Shown here in pieces: positions 42,234 to 51,454 of a stretch of DNA of 64,000 bases (within the stretch, counting starts at the first letter, position 1; each line of letters starts with the position of its first letter). Under the pieces are notes generated by a model, which ran no database searches, was not told the origin of the DNA, and was given only the letters and a program-made list of their open reading frames with translations. A program made the translations under genes and the position numbers. This DNA comes from Micropruina sp. (GTDB lineage: Bacteria > Actinomycetota > Actinomycetes > Propionibacteriales > Propionibacteriaceae). The stretch lies in assembly GCA_016711105.1 (NCBI GenBank), contig JADJTO010000002.1:62001-126000 (forward strand). The letters run 5' to 3'.

Positions 42234-42991
42234 CCGCGCCCGACCTGGTCATTCGGGCGCTCGACACCGAACTGCCGGTGTTCCTGCCCAGCCAGGGGGG
42301 CGCCAGGCTGCGCGAAGCGTTGCTGCGCCGCTGGAACCGCTGCCTGAACGAGGCCACTCCGACCAGCGTGACCGCGGAGGGCCTCACCCTGACCGGCGTT
42401 GGGGACGACCCGACACCGAGGCTGAGCCGAATCACCCAGGAGATCACCGGCGCTCTGATCTCGGCCCAGGCGGGCCGCCTATTGATGTTCCACGCCGGGG
42501 CCGTGGCTAACCCGACGACCGGCGCCAGCCTGGTCTTCGCCGCCCCCGGGGGCACCGGGAAAACCACGCTGACCAAGACCCTGGGCCGCCACTTCGGCTA
42601 CCTCAGCGACGAAACCGTGGGGATGAGCGCCGAGGGTCTGATCTACCCCTACCCCAAGCCGCTGTCGCTGCGGATCACCGGCACGATGACCCACAAGGAC
42701 GAGAGTTCGCCTGACTCGTTGGGCCTGCTGCCGGCTCCGGCGGCGCCCCGGCTGACCCGGCTGGTGTTGATCCGGCGGGACGAGTCGTTGCGCACCCCAC
42801 TGGTCGAAGAGCCGCCCCTGCTGGACGCTCTGGCGAGGCTGATCCCCGAGTCGTCCTCGCTGACCAAACTGCCTCGCCCGCTGCACCTGGTGGCTGACTT
42901 GGTCGAGCGCACCGGCCCGATCCAGACGTGGACCTATTCCGAAGCCGAGGACCTCCTCGACCTGGTCACCGACCTGCTGGGGGAAGCATGA
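42230..42991 (+). CDS. HPr-kinase-like P-loop protein
   Basis: A 253-residue protein with a Walker A motif AAPGGTGKTTLTKTLGRHF at about residue 104, and LMFHAGAVAN before it, matching the HprK-related kinase family rather than true HPr kinase/phosphorylase (no HPrK signature loop is clear). The ATG overlaps the rmlC-rmlD stop (ATGA). Such kinases are often paired with PqqD-like proteins, as here, in peptide-modification or cell-surface gene groups. Substrate unknown. Confidence 0.7.
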   Translation: MTAPDLVIRALDTELPVFLPSQGGARLREALLRRWNRCLNEATPTSVTAEGLTLTGVGDDPTPRLSRITQEITGALISAQAGRLLMFHAGAVANPTTGASLVFAAPGGTGKTTLTKTLGRHFGYLSDETVGMSAEGLIYPYPKPLSLRITGTMTHKDESSPDSLGLLPAPAAPRLTRLVLIRRDESLRTPLVEEPPLLDALARLIPESSSLTKLPRPLHLVADLVERTGPIQTWTYSEAEDLLDLVTDLLGEA

Positions 42992-43308
42992 TCGTCACCC
43001 GCACCCCCCCGGTCGACCTGCTCGTCGACGGCGACGAGTGTTTGGTGCTGCTCGACACCATCGCCCTCAAACTGAGCCCCGCGGGCAGCCTGATCTACCA
43101 CAGCGCTGAGCAGCCGATCAGCATCGACGCTCTGACCGAGGCCCTGGTCGCTGAGTTCGGTGAACCCGCCGGTAGCGCTCGACTGGCAGCCGAGCAGCTG
43201 GTCGCCGAGTTGGTCGGGCACGGCCTGCTCAGCGTCACCGGCGCCTTCGCCGTGCCGCCGAGGTCGCGGCCCGGCTGGCATCACTCGGGGTGGTCATCCC
43301 TTCGGTGA
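42988..43308 (+). CDS. PqqD-like small protein
   Basis: A 106-residue protein as read, with a PqqD-like winged-helix pattern: a beta-strand pair (VDGDECLVLLDTIALKLSPAGSLIY) and a helical part ending in VAELVGHGLLSV. PqqD-type domains are peptide-recognition modules of RiPP enzymes and are also found alone beside HPrK-like kinases. The start is the ATG at 42988, overlapping the kinase gene. The final residues (PPRSRPGWHHSGW) look out of frame: see the finding on the junction with the next gene. Confidence 0.65.
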   Translation: MIVTRTPPVDLLVDGDECLVLLDTIALKLSPAGSLIYHSAEQPISIDALTEALVAEFGEPAGSARLAAEQLVAELVGHGLLSVTGAFAVPPRSRPGWHHSGWSSLR

Positions 43309-44573
43309 AGCTGCCCCGGCCCGGCACCGACCTGTCCCGTTGGGCGGTCGTGGCCTGCGATCAGTTCACCAGCCAGGAGACGTACTGGCAGGAGGCCGCC
43401 GTCGTGGTCGGGGATGCGCCCTCCACGCTGACCCTGCTCTACCCCGAGGTGTTCCTTGCTGAGCCGGAACCGGAGCTGCGAATCGCTCGGATCAACACCA
43501 CGATGCAGGAGTACCTCGACGCCGGGTTGTTCCAGACGCTGGCCGACACCCTGCTCCTCGTCCGGCGGGTCACCGGCGCCGGCGTGGCGCGTTGGGGGTT
43601 GATGATTGGGCTCGACCTGGAGCAGTACAGCTGGGAAAGCGACGCCCGAACCCTGATCCGCTCCACCGAGGGGACGATCCTGGAGCGGATTCCGCCGCGC
43701 AAGGCGATCCGCCGGCATGCCCCTCTCGAACTGCCGCACATCGTCGTCCTGATCAGCGATCCGCTGCGACAGGTGATCGAACCGCTGGCCGCCCGGGCAG
43801 AGGCGGACGGCTGGTCAGAACCGGTTTACGACACCGAGTTGATGCTCGACGGTGGCCGGGTCACCGGGTGGCGGGTGACCGACTCGGACGCCGTGACCGG
43901 GCTTGCCGAAGCCCTGGAAGTTCTCCGATCCGGTCTCGATCCGGCCGACCCGCTGCTGTTCGCGATCGGGGATGGCAACCACAGCCTGGCCACGGCCAAG
44001 AGCTGCTGGGACGACCTCAAAGCCACCCTGGGCGAGGCCGAGCTCGCCCACCACCCGGCGAGGTACGCCCTGGTCGAACTGGAGAACATCTTCGACCCGG
44101 GCCTGACCTTCGAGCCGATCCATCGGGTTCTCTTCGGCGTCTCTGCGACCGACTTCGAGGCCGAACTGTCCCAGCACTGCACCGCCTGGAGCGTGCAGCC
44201 AAGCCCCGGACGGGACGAGTTGATCGCCTCCCTGGAGCGCAGCCAGGCGCAGGCGTTCGGTGTGGTCGATAGCGACGGCTTCCGGCGTTACGAGGTGAGC
44301 GGCCCGGTCTCCAGCATCGCCGCCGGGACTGTGACCACGACGATCGATGCGCTGCTGGCGGAGCGTCCGGGCGAGGTGGACTACATCCACGGGGCGGACG
44401 TCACCGCCGAGCTGGGTCGACTGCCGGGCAATCTGGGCCTGTTCTTGCCCTCGGTTTCCAAGCAGACCTTCTTCGAGACCATCGTCCGCGACGGGGTGCT
44501 GCCGCGCAAGACGTTCTCGCTCGGCGAGGCCGCCGATAAGCGGTACTACCTGGAGGCCCGGCAGATTAGCTAG
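43290..44573 (+). CDS. DUF1015-family protein (N-terminus uncertain)
   Basis: A 427-residue protein as given from GTG 43290, of the DUF1015 family found in actinobacteria and clostridia. Recognisable pieces: PRPGTDLSRWAVVACDQFTSQETYW, LDLEQYSWE, FAIGDGNHSLATAKSCWDDLK (conserved GNHxL signature) and LPSVSKQTFFETIVRDGVLPRKTFSLGEA. Upstream of 43290 the same frame codes EVAARLASLGVVIPSVKL, which fits the family's start, but has no ATG/GTG/TTG codon before a stop. One missing base near 43255 would join it to the PqqD frame. No reaction is known for this family. Confidence 0.8.
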   Translation: MVIPSVKLPRPGTDLSRWAVVACDQFTSQETYWQEAAVVVGDAPSTLTLLYPEVFLAEPEPELRIARINTTMQEYLDAGLFQTLADTLLLVRRVTGAGVARWGLMIGLDLEQYSWESDARTLIRSTEGTILERIPPRKAIRRHAPLELPHIVVLISDPLRQVIEPLAARAEADGWSEPVYDTELMLDGGRVTGWRVTDSDAVTGLAEALEVLRSGLDPADPLLFAIGDGNHSLATAKSCWDDLKATLGEAELAHHPARYALVELENIFDPGLTFEPIHRVLFGVSATDFEAELSQHCTAWSVQPSPGRDELIASLERSQAQAFGVVDSDGFRRYEVSGPVSSIAAGTVTTTIDALLAERPGEVDYIHGADVTAELGRLPGNLGLFLPSVSKQTFFETIVRDGVLPRKTFSLGEAADKRYYLEARQIS

Positions 44574-44582
44574 CCTCGGGCC

Positions 44583-45452
44583 ATGAGCCACGAGATCACC
44601 AGTACCCCCCTGGCCGGAATCCACGCCACGCCCGGCGCCGGCAACTACGGCGTCTACGACCACGGTGCCCACGTCTGGGCCTGGCAACCCGACGGTTCGG
44701 CGCCGGTGTTGTGGATGAGCAGCCACTCCGGCTATGCGACCGGGACGGCCATTCGGGGTGGCATTCCGGTTATCTTCCCCTGGTTCGGGCCCGGCCGGGG
44801 CGGCACGCTCTCCCCCGCCCACGGCTTCGTCCGAGCGCGTGCTTGGCGCCGCGATGAGGTGCTCGAGGACGACGATTCCCTTCTCGTCCGCTACAGCGTG
44901 GACGAGACGCTGACCGGTTCGCAGCAGCACTTCCCGTTCCCCTACCGGGCTGAGCTCAGCGCCCGGTTCAGCGCCGAGGCCCTGGTCGTGGAGTTGACCG
45001 TGACCAACAGCGGCACCGCGGAGTTCTCCTACGAGGAGGCGCTGCACACCTACCTGACCATCGGCGACATCGCCCAGGTCGAGCTCACCGGTCTGGACAA
45101 GAGCCGCTACCTCGACAAGGTGCTGACCCAGACCGGGTTCGACTCCCGGCAGCGGGGCGCGATCAGTTTCACTGGCGAAACTGACCGGATCTACGCCAGT
45201 AAGGGAGCAGTCACCATCGTTGATCCGCGGCTGAACCGACGCGTGGTGGTGGCCAAGGAGGGCTCGGCCAACACGGTGATCTGGAACCCCGGGCAGCACA
45301 AGGCCGACGCGATGAGGGACATGGGCCCCGGCCAGTGGCGCACCATGGTCTGCATCGAGGCCGCGAACGTGCTCGGCGACGCCGTCGTCCTGGCCCCGGG
45401 AGCGAGCCATACGATGACCCAGCGGATCAGCGTGGAGCCGTTGGCGGAATGA
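44583..45452 (+). CDS. D-hexose-6-phosphate mutarotase (aldose-1-epimerase family)
   Basis: A 289-residue beta-sandwich enzyme that interconverts alpha and beta anomers of glucose-6-phosphate and similar sugars. Visible: GGIPVIFPWFGPGRGG, PAHGFVRARAWR (catalytic-type His), LHTYLTIGDIAQVEL and MVCIEAANVL. ATG at 44583, 9 bp after the DUF1015 stop, so likely in the same transcript. It converges with the S9 peptidase gene, only 3 bp between the two stops. Confidence 0.93.
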   Translation: MSHEITSTPLAGIHATPGAGNYGVYDHGAHVWAWQPDGSAPVLWMSSHSGYATGTAIRGGIPVIFPWFGPGRGGTLSPAHGFVRARAWRRDEVLEDDDSLLVRYSVDETLTGSQQHFPFPYRAELSARFSAEALVVELTVTNSGTAEFSYEEALHTYLTIGDIAQVELTGLDKSRYLDKVLTQTGFDSRQRGAISFTGETDRIYASKGAVTIVDPRLNRRVVVAKEGSANTVIWNPGQHKADAMRDMGPGQWRTMVCIEAANVLGDAVVLAPGASHTMTQRISVEPLAE

Positions 45453-45455
45453 CCC

Positions 45456-47245
45456 TCAGCCGAAGACCCGGCGGTAGAAGGCCAGTTCGGCGGCCAGAGC
45501 CGCCGCGATCGTGGCCGCCTTGCGGAAGCCGTGACCCTCGCCCTCGAACACGATCAACTCGACCTCCAGGCCCTTGGCGCGAACGGCCTCAGCCATGGCG
45601 TGCGCCTGGTTCGGCGGCACGACCGCATCATCGGCGCCTTGGAGCAGCAACATGGGGCAGGTCAGCTGATCCAGGTGATGGATCGGGGAGCGGTCCCGGT
45701 AGAGCTGTTCGGCCTCGGGCCACGCCCCGATCATGGAGTCCAGGTAGCGGGATTCGAACTTGTGCGTGTCGCTGGCCAGGGCGGACAGGTCGCCGATGCC
45801 GTACAGGCTGACCCCGACGCTGAACACCCGGGAGGTGGTCAGCGCCCGCAAGGTGGTGTAACCGCCGGCGCTGCCGCCCCGGATCGCCAGCCGGGCACCG
45901 TCCACCAAGCCTCGCTCGGCCAAGGCGGTGGCCCCGGCGACCACGTCCGCCACATCGAGCACCCCCCACTGGCCGCGCAGCCGGTTCCGGTAGGCCCGAC
46001 CCAGCCCGGCGCTCCCGGAATAGTTGACGTCGAGGACGGCGAACCCGCGGCTGGTCCAGAACTGGGTTCGCAGCGCGAAGGAGTTGTCGGCGAACGCGGT
46101 CGGGCCGCCGTGGGTCATGGTGATCAGCGGTGGCAGGTCGCCGGCCGGTGCGGTGAACTCGGGGTTGGTCGGCGGATAGAACCAGCCCTGCACCTCGCCG
46201 GCCGGCCCCTCCCAGGTGATCGATTCGCCCCGGCTGACCCAGGCCGACTCGATCACGGCTCCCCCGCCGGCCAGGGTGACTCGTCTGCCCGTTTCCACGT
46301 CCAGCGCCACGACGGAGGGGGGTTGATCGGTGCTGCCCTCGATGAAGACCACCCGTGACCCCCCGGCGGCGATACCGCCCAGGTGTTGCCAGGGGGCGTG
46401 GTGGAGGCGGCTATCCGACGACTCCACCCAGGGCCGCTGCCCGAAGACCCACAGCGGTGGCACGGTGTCGGCATCGTGGTTGACCAGCGGGTGCGGGTTG
46501 CCGGCTCGATAGGGCTTCGACCAGCCGTCCCGATCCGAGACGTAGACGAGGGCGCCGTCCTTGCGCCAGAGGGGGAATCCCGCGGCTTCCTCGGGGCCCC
46601 GGCCACGGTCGTCGGCTCAGCCAACAGTGGACCGGCGGCCCCCTGGGTCAGCAGCGCAACCCGGAGCAGGGTCGCATCCCAGGGCATGTTCGGATGGTTC
46701 CACTCCACCCAGGCCAGGCGTCCATCGTCGGACAACTCGGGGCTGGCGTAGAAGTCGGCCCCCAGGCAGAGCGGAGTGCCGCCATCAGTGTTCGGGCCCT
46801 CCAGCGAGAGCGCGACGATGCTGTTCACCGCTTCACCGGGGGCAGAGTGGTCCTCCCGGACGGCCAGCACCAAGCCGCGTGCGGGGTGCACTCGCAGATC
46901 GGCGTAACGCCAGGCCGGGTTCTCCGGGGTGATCGGCACCGGCCCGTCTGCTTCCCAGCGGTGTACTCGTCCGCTGATCAGGTCGTTGAAGACCGTCACT
47001 CCGCGGTTGACGTGGTAGGCACCTCCCCCGTACTCGTGCACCCGGGAACGCACGTTGAAACCGGGGGTCAGATCAGCGCCACCCTCGCGGCACAGCGTGA
47101 CCCGGCCACCTTCGGAGGGGCGGGCCTCCAACCAGTACGCGACCCCGCGATCCAGCTGCGGTTCCGAGGGTCGCGCCGCGGACGGGGCGCTCACCAACTC
47201 GACGTCGATCGGGGACGTCCACGACCCATGAGAGGCGCTGATCAT
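45456..47245 (-). CDS. S9-family peptidase, prolyl-oligopeptidase-like (frameshifted)
   Basis: A serine peptidase of about 596 residues with an N-terminal beta-propeller-like region and a C-terminal alpha/beta hydrolase. The catalytic Ser is in LAIRGGSAGGYTTLRAL, the Asp in LLLQGADDAVVPPNQAH, the His in FEGEGHGFRKA. No signal peptide, so cytoplasmic. One G is missing near 46591-46593, where the frame departs after VAGAP into PSGARTAPSS; the corrected frame reads EEAAGFPLWRKDGALVYVS. The start is the ATG at 47243-47245. Role probably in breakdown of small peptides. Confidence 0.9.
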
Positions 47246-47311
47246 GGTTCAGCCTGACCTTCGGAGGGACCTCTGGGCAACCCGAAGGGGCCGAGCGGAT
47301 CGGCGCCAAAA

Positions 47312-47330
47312 GTACTACCCTTTGTAGTAC
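47312..47330. promoter_or_regulatory. GTACTAC palindrome upstream of the CoA-transferase gene
   Basis: GTACTAC, five bases, GTAGTAC is a perfect 7-bp inverted repeat in the 129-bp space between the S9 peptidase start and the CoA-transferase start, 45 bp before the latter. It could be an operator for a dimeric regulator or, less likely, a hairpin. The protein that binds it is unknown. Confidence 0.5.
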
Positions 47331-47374
47331 GAACGACTGGAAGTCGTGATCGCCACTCACGAGAGGCCCCCATC

Positions 47375-48883
47375 ATGTCCCGCGTGCTGAACAAGAAGCT
47401 GCGCAAGAAGATCACCAACGCCACCGACGCCGCGTCTTTCATCAAGCCGGGGATGAACGTCGGGATGAGCGGGTTCACCGGGGCCGGTTACCCCAAGGAA
47501 GTGCCGATCGAACTGGCCGCCCAGATCAAGGCGGCCCACGAGCGCGGCGAGGAGTTCAGGATCGGGCTGTGGACTGGCGCCTCGACCGCCCCCGAGCTGG
47601 ACGGCGCGCTGGCCGAGGTGGACGGCATCTCTTTCCGCACCCCCTATCAGTCGGACCCGATCATGCGCCGCAAGATCAACGAGGGCTCGGCCGAATACAC
47701 CGACATCCACCTCTCCCACCTGGCTCCGATGATTTGGGCCGGTTCGGTCGGCCACCTGCACACGGCCGTGATCGAGGTGACCGCGATCACCGAAGACGGT
47801 GAGTTGGTCCCCTCCTCCTCCATCGGCAACAACAAGACCTTCATCGATCGCGCCGACCAGATCATCCTCGAGGTGAACTCCTGGCAGAGCCGCGACCTGG
47901 AGGGTATGCACGACATCTACTACGGCACCCGGCTGCCACCCGAGCGGCGCCCCGTCCTGCTGACTCACACCGGCGACCGGATCGGCCAGCGGAACTTCAA
48001 GGTCAACCTCGACAAGGTGGTCGCGGTCGTCGAGACCGACTCACCCGACCGGAACACCCCGTTCAAGCCGGCCGATGAGGTCTCCAAGATGATTGCCCGG
48101 CACTTGCTCGACTTCCTCAGTTTCGAGGTGAAGAAGGGTCGCCTGCCCAAGGACCTGCTGCCGTTGCAGTCCGGCGTCGGGAATGTGGCCAACGCCGTGC
48201 TCTCGGGCCTGCTCGATTCACCGTTCGACTACCTGACCTCCTACACCGAGGTGATCCAGGACGGAATGGTCGACCTGATCGACTCGGGCAAGATGCGGGT
48301 CGCCTCGGCCACCGCCTTCTCACTGAGCCCCGAGTACGCGGCCAAGATGAACGACAATGCGCGCCATTACCGGGACAAGATCGTCCTTCGGCCCCAAGAG
48401 ATCTCCAACCACCCCGAGATGATCCGTCGGCTCGGCGTCATCGCCTGCAACGGCATGATCGAGGCCGACATCTACGGCAACGTGAACTCCACCCACATCA
48501 TGGGCTCGAAGCTGCAGAACGGGATCGGAGGGTCCGCCGACTTCACCCGGAACGCGTTCATCTCCGCCTTCGTGACGCCTTCCACCGCCAAGGGCGGAGC
48601 GATTTCGGCGATCGTGCCGATGGTCAGCCACCACGACCACACCGAGCACGACGTGCAGGTGCTGATCACCGAGCAGGGCCTGGCCGATCTGCGGGGCAAG
48701 TCACCCAAGCAGCGCGCGAAGCTGATCATCGAGCAGTGCGCGCACCCGGACTACCGTCCGATGCTGCAGGAGTACTACGAGCACTCCTTGAGCGTGGCCA
48801 ATGGCCTGCACACGCCACATGATCTTCGGCGCGCGCTCAGCTGGCACATCAACTTCCTCGAGCAGGGGACGATGAAGGCCTGA
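47375..48883 (+). CDS. Acetyl-CoA hydrolase/transferase family, succinate:(propionyl/acetyl) CoA-transferase
   Basis: A 502-residue class I CoA transferase of the AarC/SucCD-independent succinyl-CoA:acetate type. The catalytic Glu is in SYTEVIQDGMVDLI and a glycine loop GIGGSADFTRNA lies before it in the fold. In propionic-acid bacteria this enzyme moves CoA from propionyl-CoA to succinate, releasing propionate while keeping the methylmalonyl-CoA cycle going; that role is inferred from gene family and host type. ATG at 47375 (MSRVLNKKLRKK), with GAGAGG 5 to 10 bases before. Converges with a HAD gene 25 bp downstream. Confidence 0.9.
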   Translation: MSRVLNKKLRKKITNATDAASFIKPGMNVGMSGFTGAGYPKEVPIELAAQIKAAHERGEEFRIGLWTGASTAPELDGALAEVDGISFRTPYQSDPIMRRKINEGSAEYTDIHLSHLAPMIWAGSVGHLHTAVIEVTAITEDGELVPSSSIGNNKTFIDRADQIILEVNSWQSRDLEGMHDIYYGTRLPPERRPVLLTHTGDRIGQRNFKVNLDKVVAVVETDSPDRNTPFKPADEVSKMIARHLLDFLSFEVKKGRLPKDLLPLQSGVGNVANAVLSGLLDSPFDYLTSYTEVIQDGMVDLIDSGKMRVASATAFSLSPEYAAKMNDNARHYRDKIVLRPQEISNHPEMIRRLGVIACNGMIEADIYGNVNSTHIMGSKLQNGIGGSADFTRNAFISAFVTPSTAKGGAISAIVPMVSHHDHTEHDVQVLITEQGLADLRGKSPKQRAKLIIEQCAHPDYRPMLQEYYEHSLSVANGLHTPHDLRRALSWHINFLEQGTMKA

Positions 48884-48908
48884 GCTTCGCGGGGTTCCTG
48901 GGGCACGG

Positions 48909-49556
48909 TCAGGGAAGCAGGGCACTACGCAGGTCGGCGATCGAGGTGACCACCAGCTCCGGGTTCTCGGCCGCCAACTCCTCGGCCGTGCCCGCACCCC
49001 AGGTGACGGCGATGGCCGCCAGCCCTGCCGCGTGGGCCGCCTGAAGGTCGACCACGGCGTCGCCGACGTAGACCGCCTCGGAGGCGTTCGCGGCGAGCGC
49101 CCTCAGCGCAACCAGCAACGGCTCGGGGTGCGGCTTGTGGACGGCGGTGTCCTCCATGGCAGCCAGCAGCGGTATGGCGTCCTCCAGGTGCACCGCGCGC
49201 AGGGTCGTAAGGGCCGAAAAGCGCCGCTTCGAGGTGGCGATCCCGATCCGGACCCCGGCGGCGGTCAGGTCTGCCAGCAGCTCGTCCATGCCCTCGTAGG
49301 GCTCGATCAGCCGCTCCAGGTTGGCCAGGTTCCACTCGGTGTAGGTGGCGACCAAGTCATCGGCGCGGGCCCCGTCCAACTCGGTGAACGTGTCGATCAG
49401 CGTCCGCCCGATCCAGCGTCGCCCCTGCTCAGGGGCCACAGTGTGACCCAAAACGTGCTGCACCGCATGGGTGTAAGACGCGAGGATCAGGGGGATAGTA
49501 TTGGCCACCGTCCCGTCCAGGTCGAAGATCACGACGGGCCAGCGGGGAGTTTTCAC
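48909..49556 (-). CDS. HAD-superfamily phosphatase (Gph-like)
   Basis: A 215-residue hydrolase with nucleophile motif VIFDLDGTVANTIPL, motif II RIGIATSKRR, motif III HKPHPEPL, and motif IV YVGDAVVDLQAAHAAG. Phosphoglycolate phosphatase-like by motif, but the substrate is not certain. The GTG at 49554-49556 is preferred because the long upstream open frame has no family similarity. It is divergent from the TetR gene with about 36 bp between. Confidence 0.88.
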   Translation of the reverse strand: MKTPRWPVVIFDLDGTVANTIPLILASYTHAVQHVLGHTVAPEQGRRWIGRTLIDTFTELDGARADDLVATYTEWNLANLERLIEPYEGMDELLADLTAAGVRIGIATSKRRFSALTTLRAVHLEDAIPLLAAMEDTAVHKPHPEPLLVALRALAANASEAVYVGDAVVDLQAAHAAGLAAIAVTWGAGTAEELAAENPELVVTSIADLRSALLP

Positions 49557-49592
49557 CCCGCCACTGTAGGAGATGGCACAGGAAGGCTGACA

Positions 49593-50195
49593 TTGACGGA
49601 GATGCCCCGCAAGAGGCGCGGTCGACGGCCCGGTCGGGAGGACACGAAGGCGGCGATCCAATCGGCCGCGCTGCAGCTGTTCTCCACCCAGGGCTACGAC
49701 AAGGTGTCGCTCCGGGCGATCGCCCGTGAGTCCGATGTCGATCCGGCACTGATCCATCACTACTTCGACAGCAAGGCCGACCTGTTCGCCGCCGCCGTCC
49801 TCGACATTCCGCTGGAGGCCGATCACATCGTGGCCGAGATCCTGCTCGGCCCCCGAGAACACGTCGGACGCGCCTCCGTCCACGCCTTTCTGACCGCGTA
49901 TGACTCCCCCGGCGGGCGGGACCGGTTCACCGCGATGCTGCGCTCGGCGGTGTCGGCGGAAGAGTCACGGCGCCCCCTGAGCGAGTTCATGTCGAAAGAG
50001 ATCTTCGGCCAGATCGCCGAAGGCGTGGGTCATCACAATCACAAGCTGCGCGGCCAGTTGGCGGTCAGTCTGCTGTTGGGGCTGGCGCTGAGCCGCTACG
50101 TGTTGAAGTCCCCCACCTTGGTGGAGGCCCGCGACAGTGCCCTGGTCGAATCCATCGGTGGGGCGATGCAGCATTACCTGGTCGACGCCTGGTGA
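49593..50195 (+). CDS. TetR-family transcriptional regulator
   Basis: A 200-residue regulator. After the basic N-terminus MPRKRRGRRPGRED it has the helix-turn-helix AAIQSAALQLFSTQGYDKVSLRAIARESDVDPALIHHYFDSK (positions about 18-60), then a helical ligand domain. The start is probably the TTG at 49593, which has AGGAAGG seven bases upstream; an ATG at 49602 is directly preceded by GGAG with no room. It could control itself, the divergent HAD gene or a distant target; I see no decisive operator. Confidence 0.85.
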   Translation: MTEMPRKRRGRRPGREDTKAAIQSAALQLFSTQGYDKVSLRAIARESDVDPALIHHYFDSKADLFAAAVLDIPLEADHIVAEILLGPREHVGRASVHAFLTAYDSPGGRDRFTAMLRSAVSAEESRRPLSEFMSKEIFGQIAEGVGHHNHKLRGQLAVSLLLGLALSRYVLKSPTLVEARDSALVESIGGAMQHYLVDAW

Positions 50196-50250
50196 CACTG
50201 GCTGCTCCCCGACAGCGACTAGCCTGTCCTCAGTCGAACCAGGGAGCAGC

Positions 50251-50904
50251 ATGACCGTGCCGGAGACCGCTGATCAGGCCGCCGCGATGGCGAGCCCGCC
50301 GACGGGCGAGATCGCCACGCTGCCTCCGGCACCGATCGAGCCGCCCCGCCTGAGCCGACTGAACCCCCGAACCGGCGCACCGATCAGGCCCTGGACGATC
50401 TGGCTCAGCGCCGGGTTACTCTTCGCCGCCCCCGTAGTTGTCACCGTCGCTCTGGGCTTCATCTGGTGGGACATGGCCTCGCCCTGGCAGCCCACCACCG
50501 GGGAAGAATTCACCAAAACAGATCGCTTCGCCTCCTCTGCCTGGCTGGCGGGGGCGGTTGAGGCACCGATGGGCTCCTGGGTGCGGGTGGCCCTGGCCAT
50601 CGCCGTGACGGCTGTCGTGGTGGCGATCTCGGCCGTGGCTAGCGCGGTCGGCTACTACGCGTTCGCCGGCTACCGCTGGACGAGGATCGGTGGGCTGGTC
50701 GCGCTCGCTGTCTCGCTGCTGGCCCTGCTGCTGACGCCGTTGGCCTGGGCTGCGATCGGCTGCGTCGCCCTGGCCGCCGGGGGCCTGTGGTTGCCGACCA
50801 CCCGACGCTACTTCGACGCGTGGTTCCTGCTCCGGCACCCGGCTGTCACCTTCTCCCCACCGCTGGAACGGGTGCAGTACGGCCCCGTCCCCCGGTTCGG
50901 CTGA
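50251..50904 (+). CDS. Hypothetical membrane protein with Pro-rich N-terminus
   Basis: A 217-residue protein with an unstructured, Pro/Ala-rich N-terminal 50 residues, then three to four hydrophobic helices (IWLSAGLLFAAPVVVTVALGFIWW, VRVALAIAVTAVVVAISAVAS, IGGLVALAVSLLALLLTPLAWAA). I do not recognise a family. It begins at ATG 50251 with GGGAG eight bases before and is followed 10 bp later by the PemK/MazF-like gene, so the two may be co-transcribed. The C-terminus (residues after 170) is cytoplasmic-looking with FDAWFLLRHP. Confidence 0.75.
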   Translation: MTVPETADQAAAMASPPTGEIATLPPAPIEPPRLSRLNPRTGAPIRPWTIWLSAGLLFAAPVVVTVALGFIWWDMASPWQPTTGEEFTKTDRFASSAWLAGAVEAPMGSWVRVALAIAVTAVVVAISAVASAVGYYAFAGYRWTRIGGLVALAVSLLALLLTPLAWAAIGCVALAAGGLWLPTTRRYFDAWFLLRHPAVTFSPPLERVQYGPVPRFG

Positions 50905-50914
50905 GGCGCAAGCG

Positions 50915-51451
50915 ATGAAGCTCCCCCAAGGTCTGCTGAAGCTGCTCGTCCGAACGCCGGATCGGGTGCTGACCCCCGCGGCCCCGCCCCGCACTCCGGC
51001 GCCCACTCTGCGTCCGCCGACAGCGCCTCCCGCGCCCGGTGGTGAGGGCTACCCGGGTGATTTCCTCGGCGAGCCGACGTTGGAGTACGCCCCGCACGAA
51101 GGTCGGCTGCCTGATCCCGGGGAGGTCGTGTGGACGTGGGTTCCCTACGAAGAGGACCACACCCGCGGCAAGGATCGTCCGGTGCTGATCATCGGCCGGG
51201 ACGGACGGTGGCTGCTCGGTTTGGGTTTGACCAGCCAGGATCACGACCGGGACGCCGCCCAGGAGGCTGAAGAGGGCCGGTACTGGGTCGACATCGGCTC
51301 GTGGGACGACTCCGGTCGGGTCTCCGAAGTGAGGGTGAACCGCATCCTGCGGGTAGACCCTGATCGAGTTCGTCGGGTTGCCGCGCACCTGGATCGCCAG
51401 CGGTTCGACCGCGTCGCCGCCGGGGTCCGCCGCTACCTGCACGACCGCTGA
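50915..51451 (+). CDS. PemK/MazF-like endoribonuclease-fold protein
   Basis: A 178-residue protein. The Pro-rich first 45 residues are followed by GEVVWTWVPYEEDHTRGKDRPVLIIGRDG, the SH3-like barrel start of MazF/PemK toxins, and LTSQDHDRD and ISVNR-type stretches (EVRVNRILRVD). A partner antitoxin gene is not seen next to it; this orphan form with a long N-terminus is common in actinobacteria and may not act as a toxin. It starts at ATG 50915, 10 bp after the membrane protein. Confidence 0.75.
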   Translation: MKLPQGLLKLLVRTPDRVLTPAAPPRTPAPTLRPPTAPPAPGGEGYPGDFLGEPTLEYAPHEGRLPDPGEVVWTWVPYEEDHTRGKDRPVLIIGRDGRWLLGLGLTSQDHDRDAAQEAEEGRYWVDIGSWDDSGRVSEVRVNRILRVDPDRVRRVAAHLDRQRFDRVAAGVRRYLHDR

Positions 51452-51454
51452 TCG

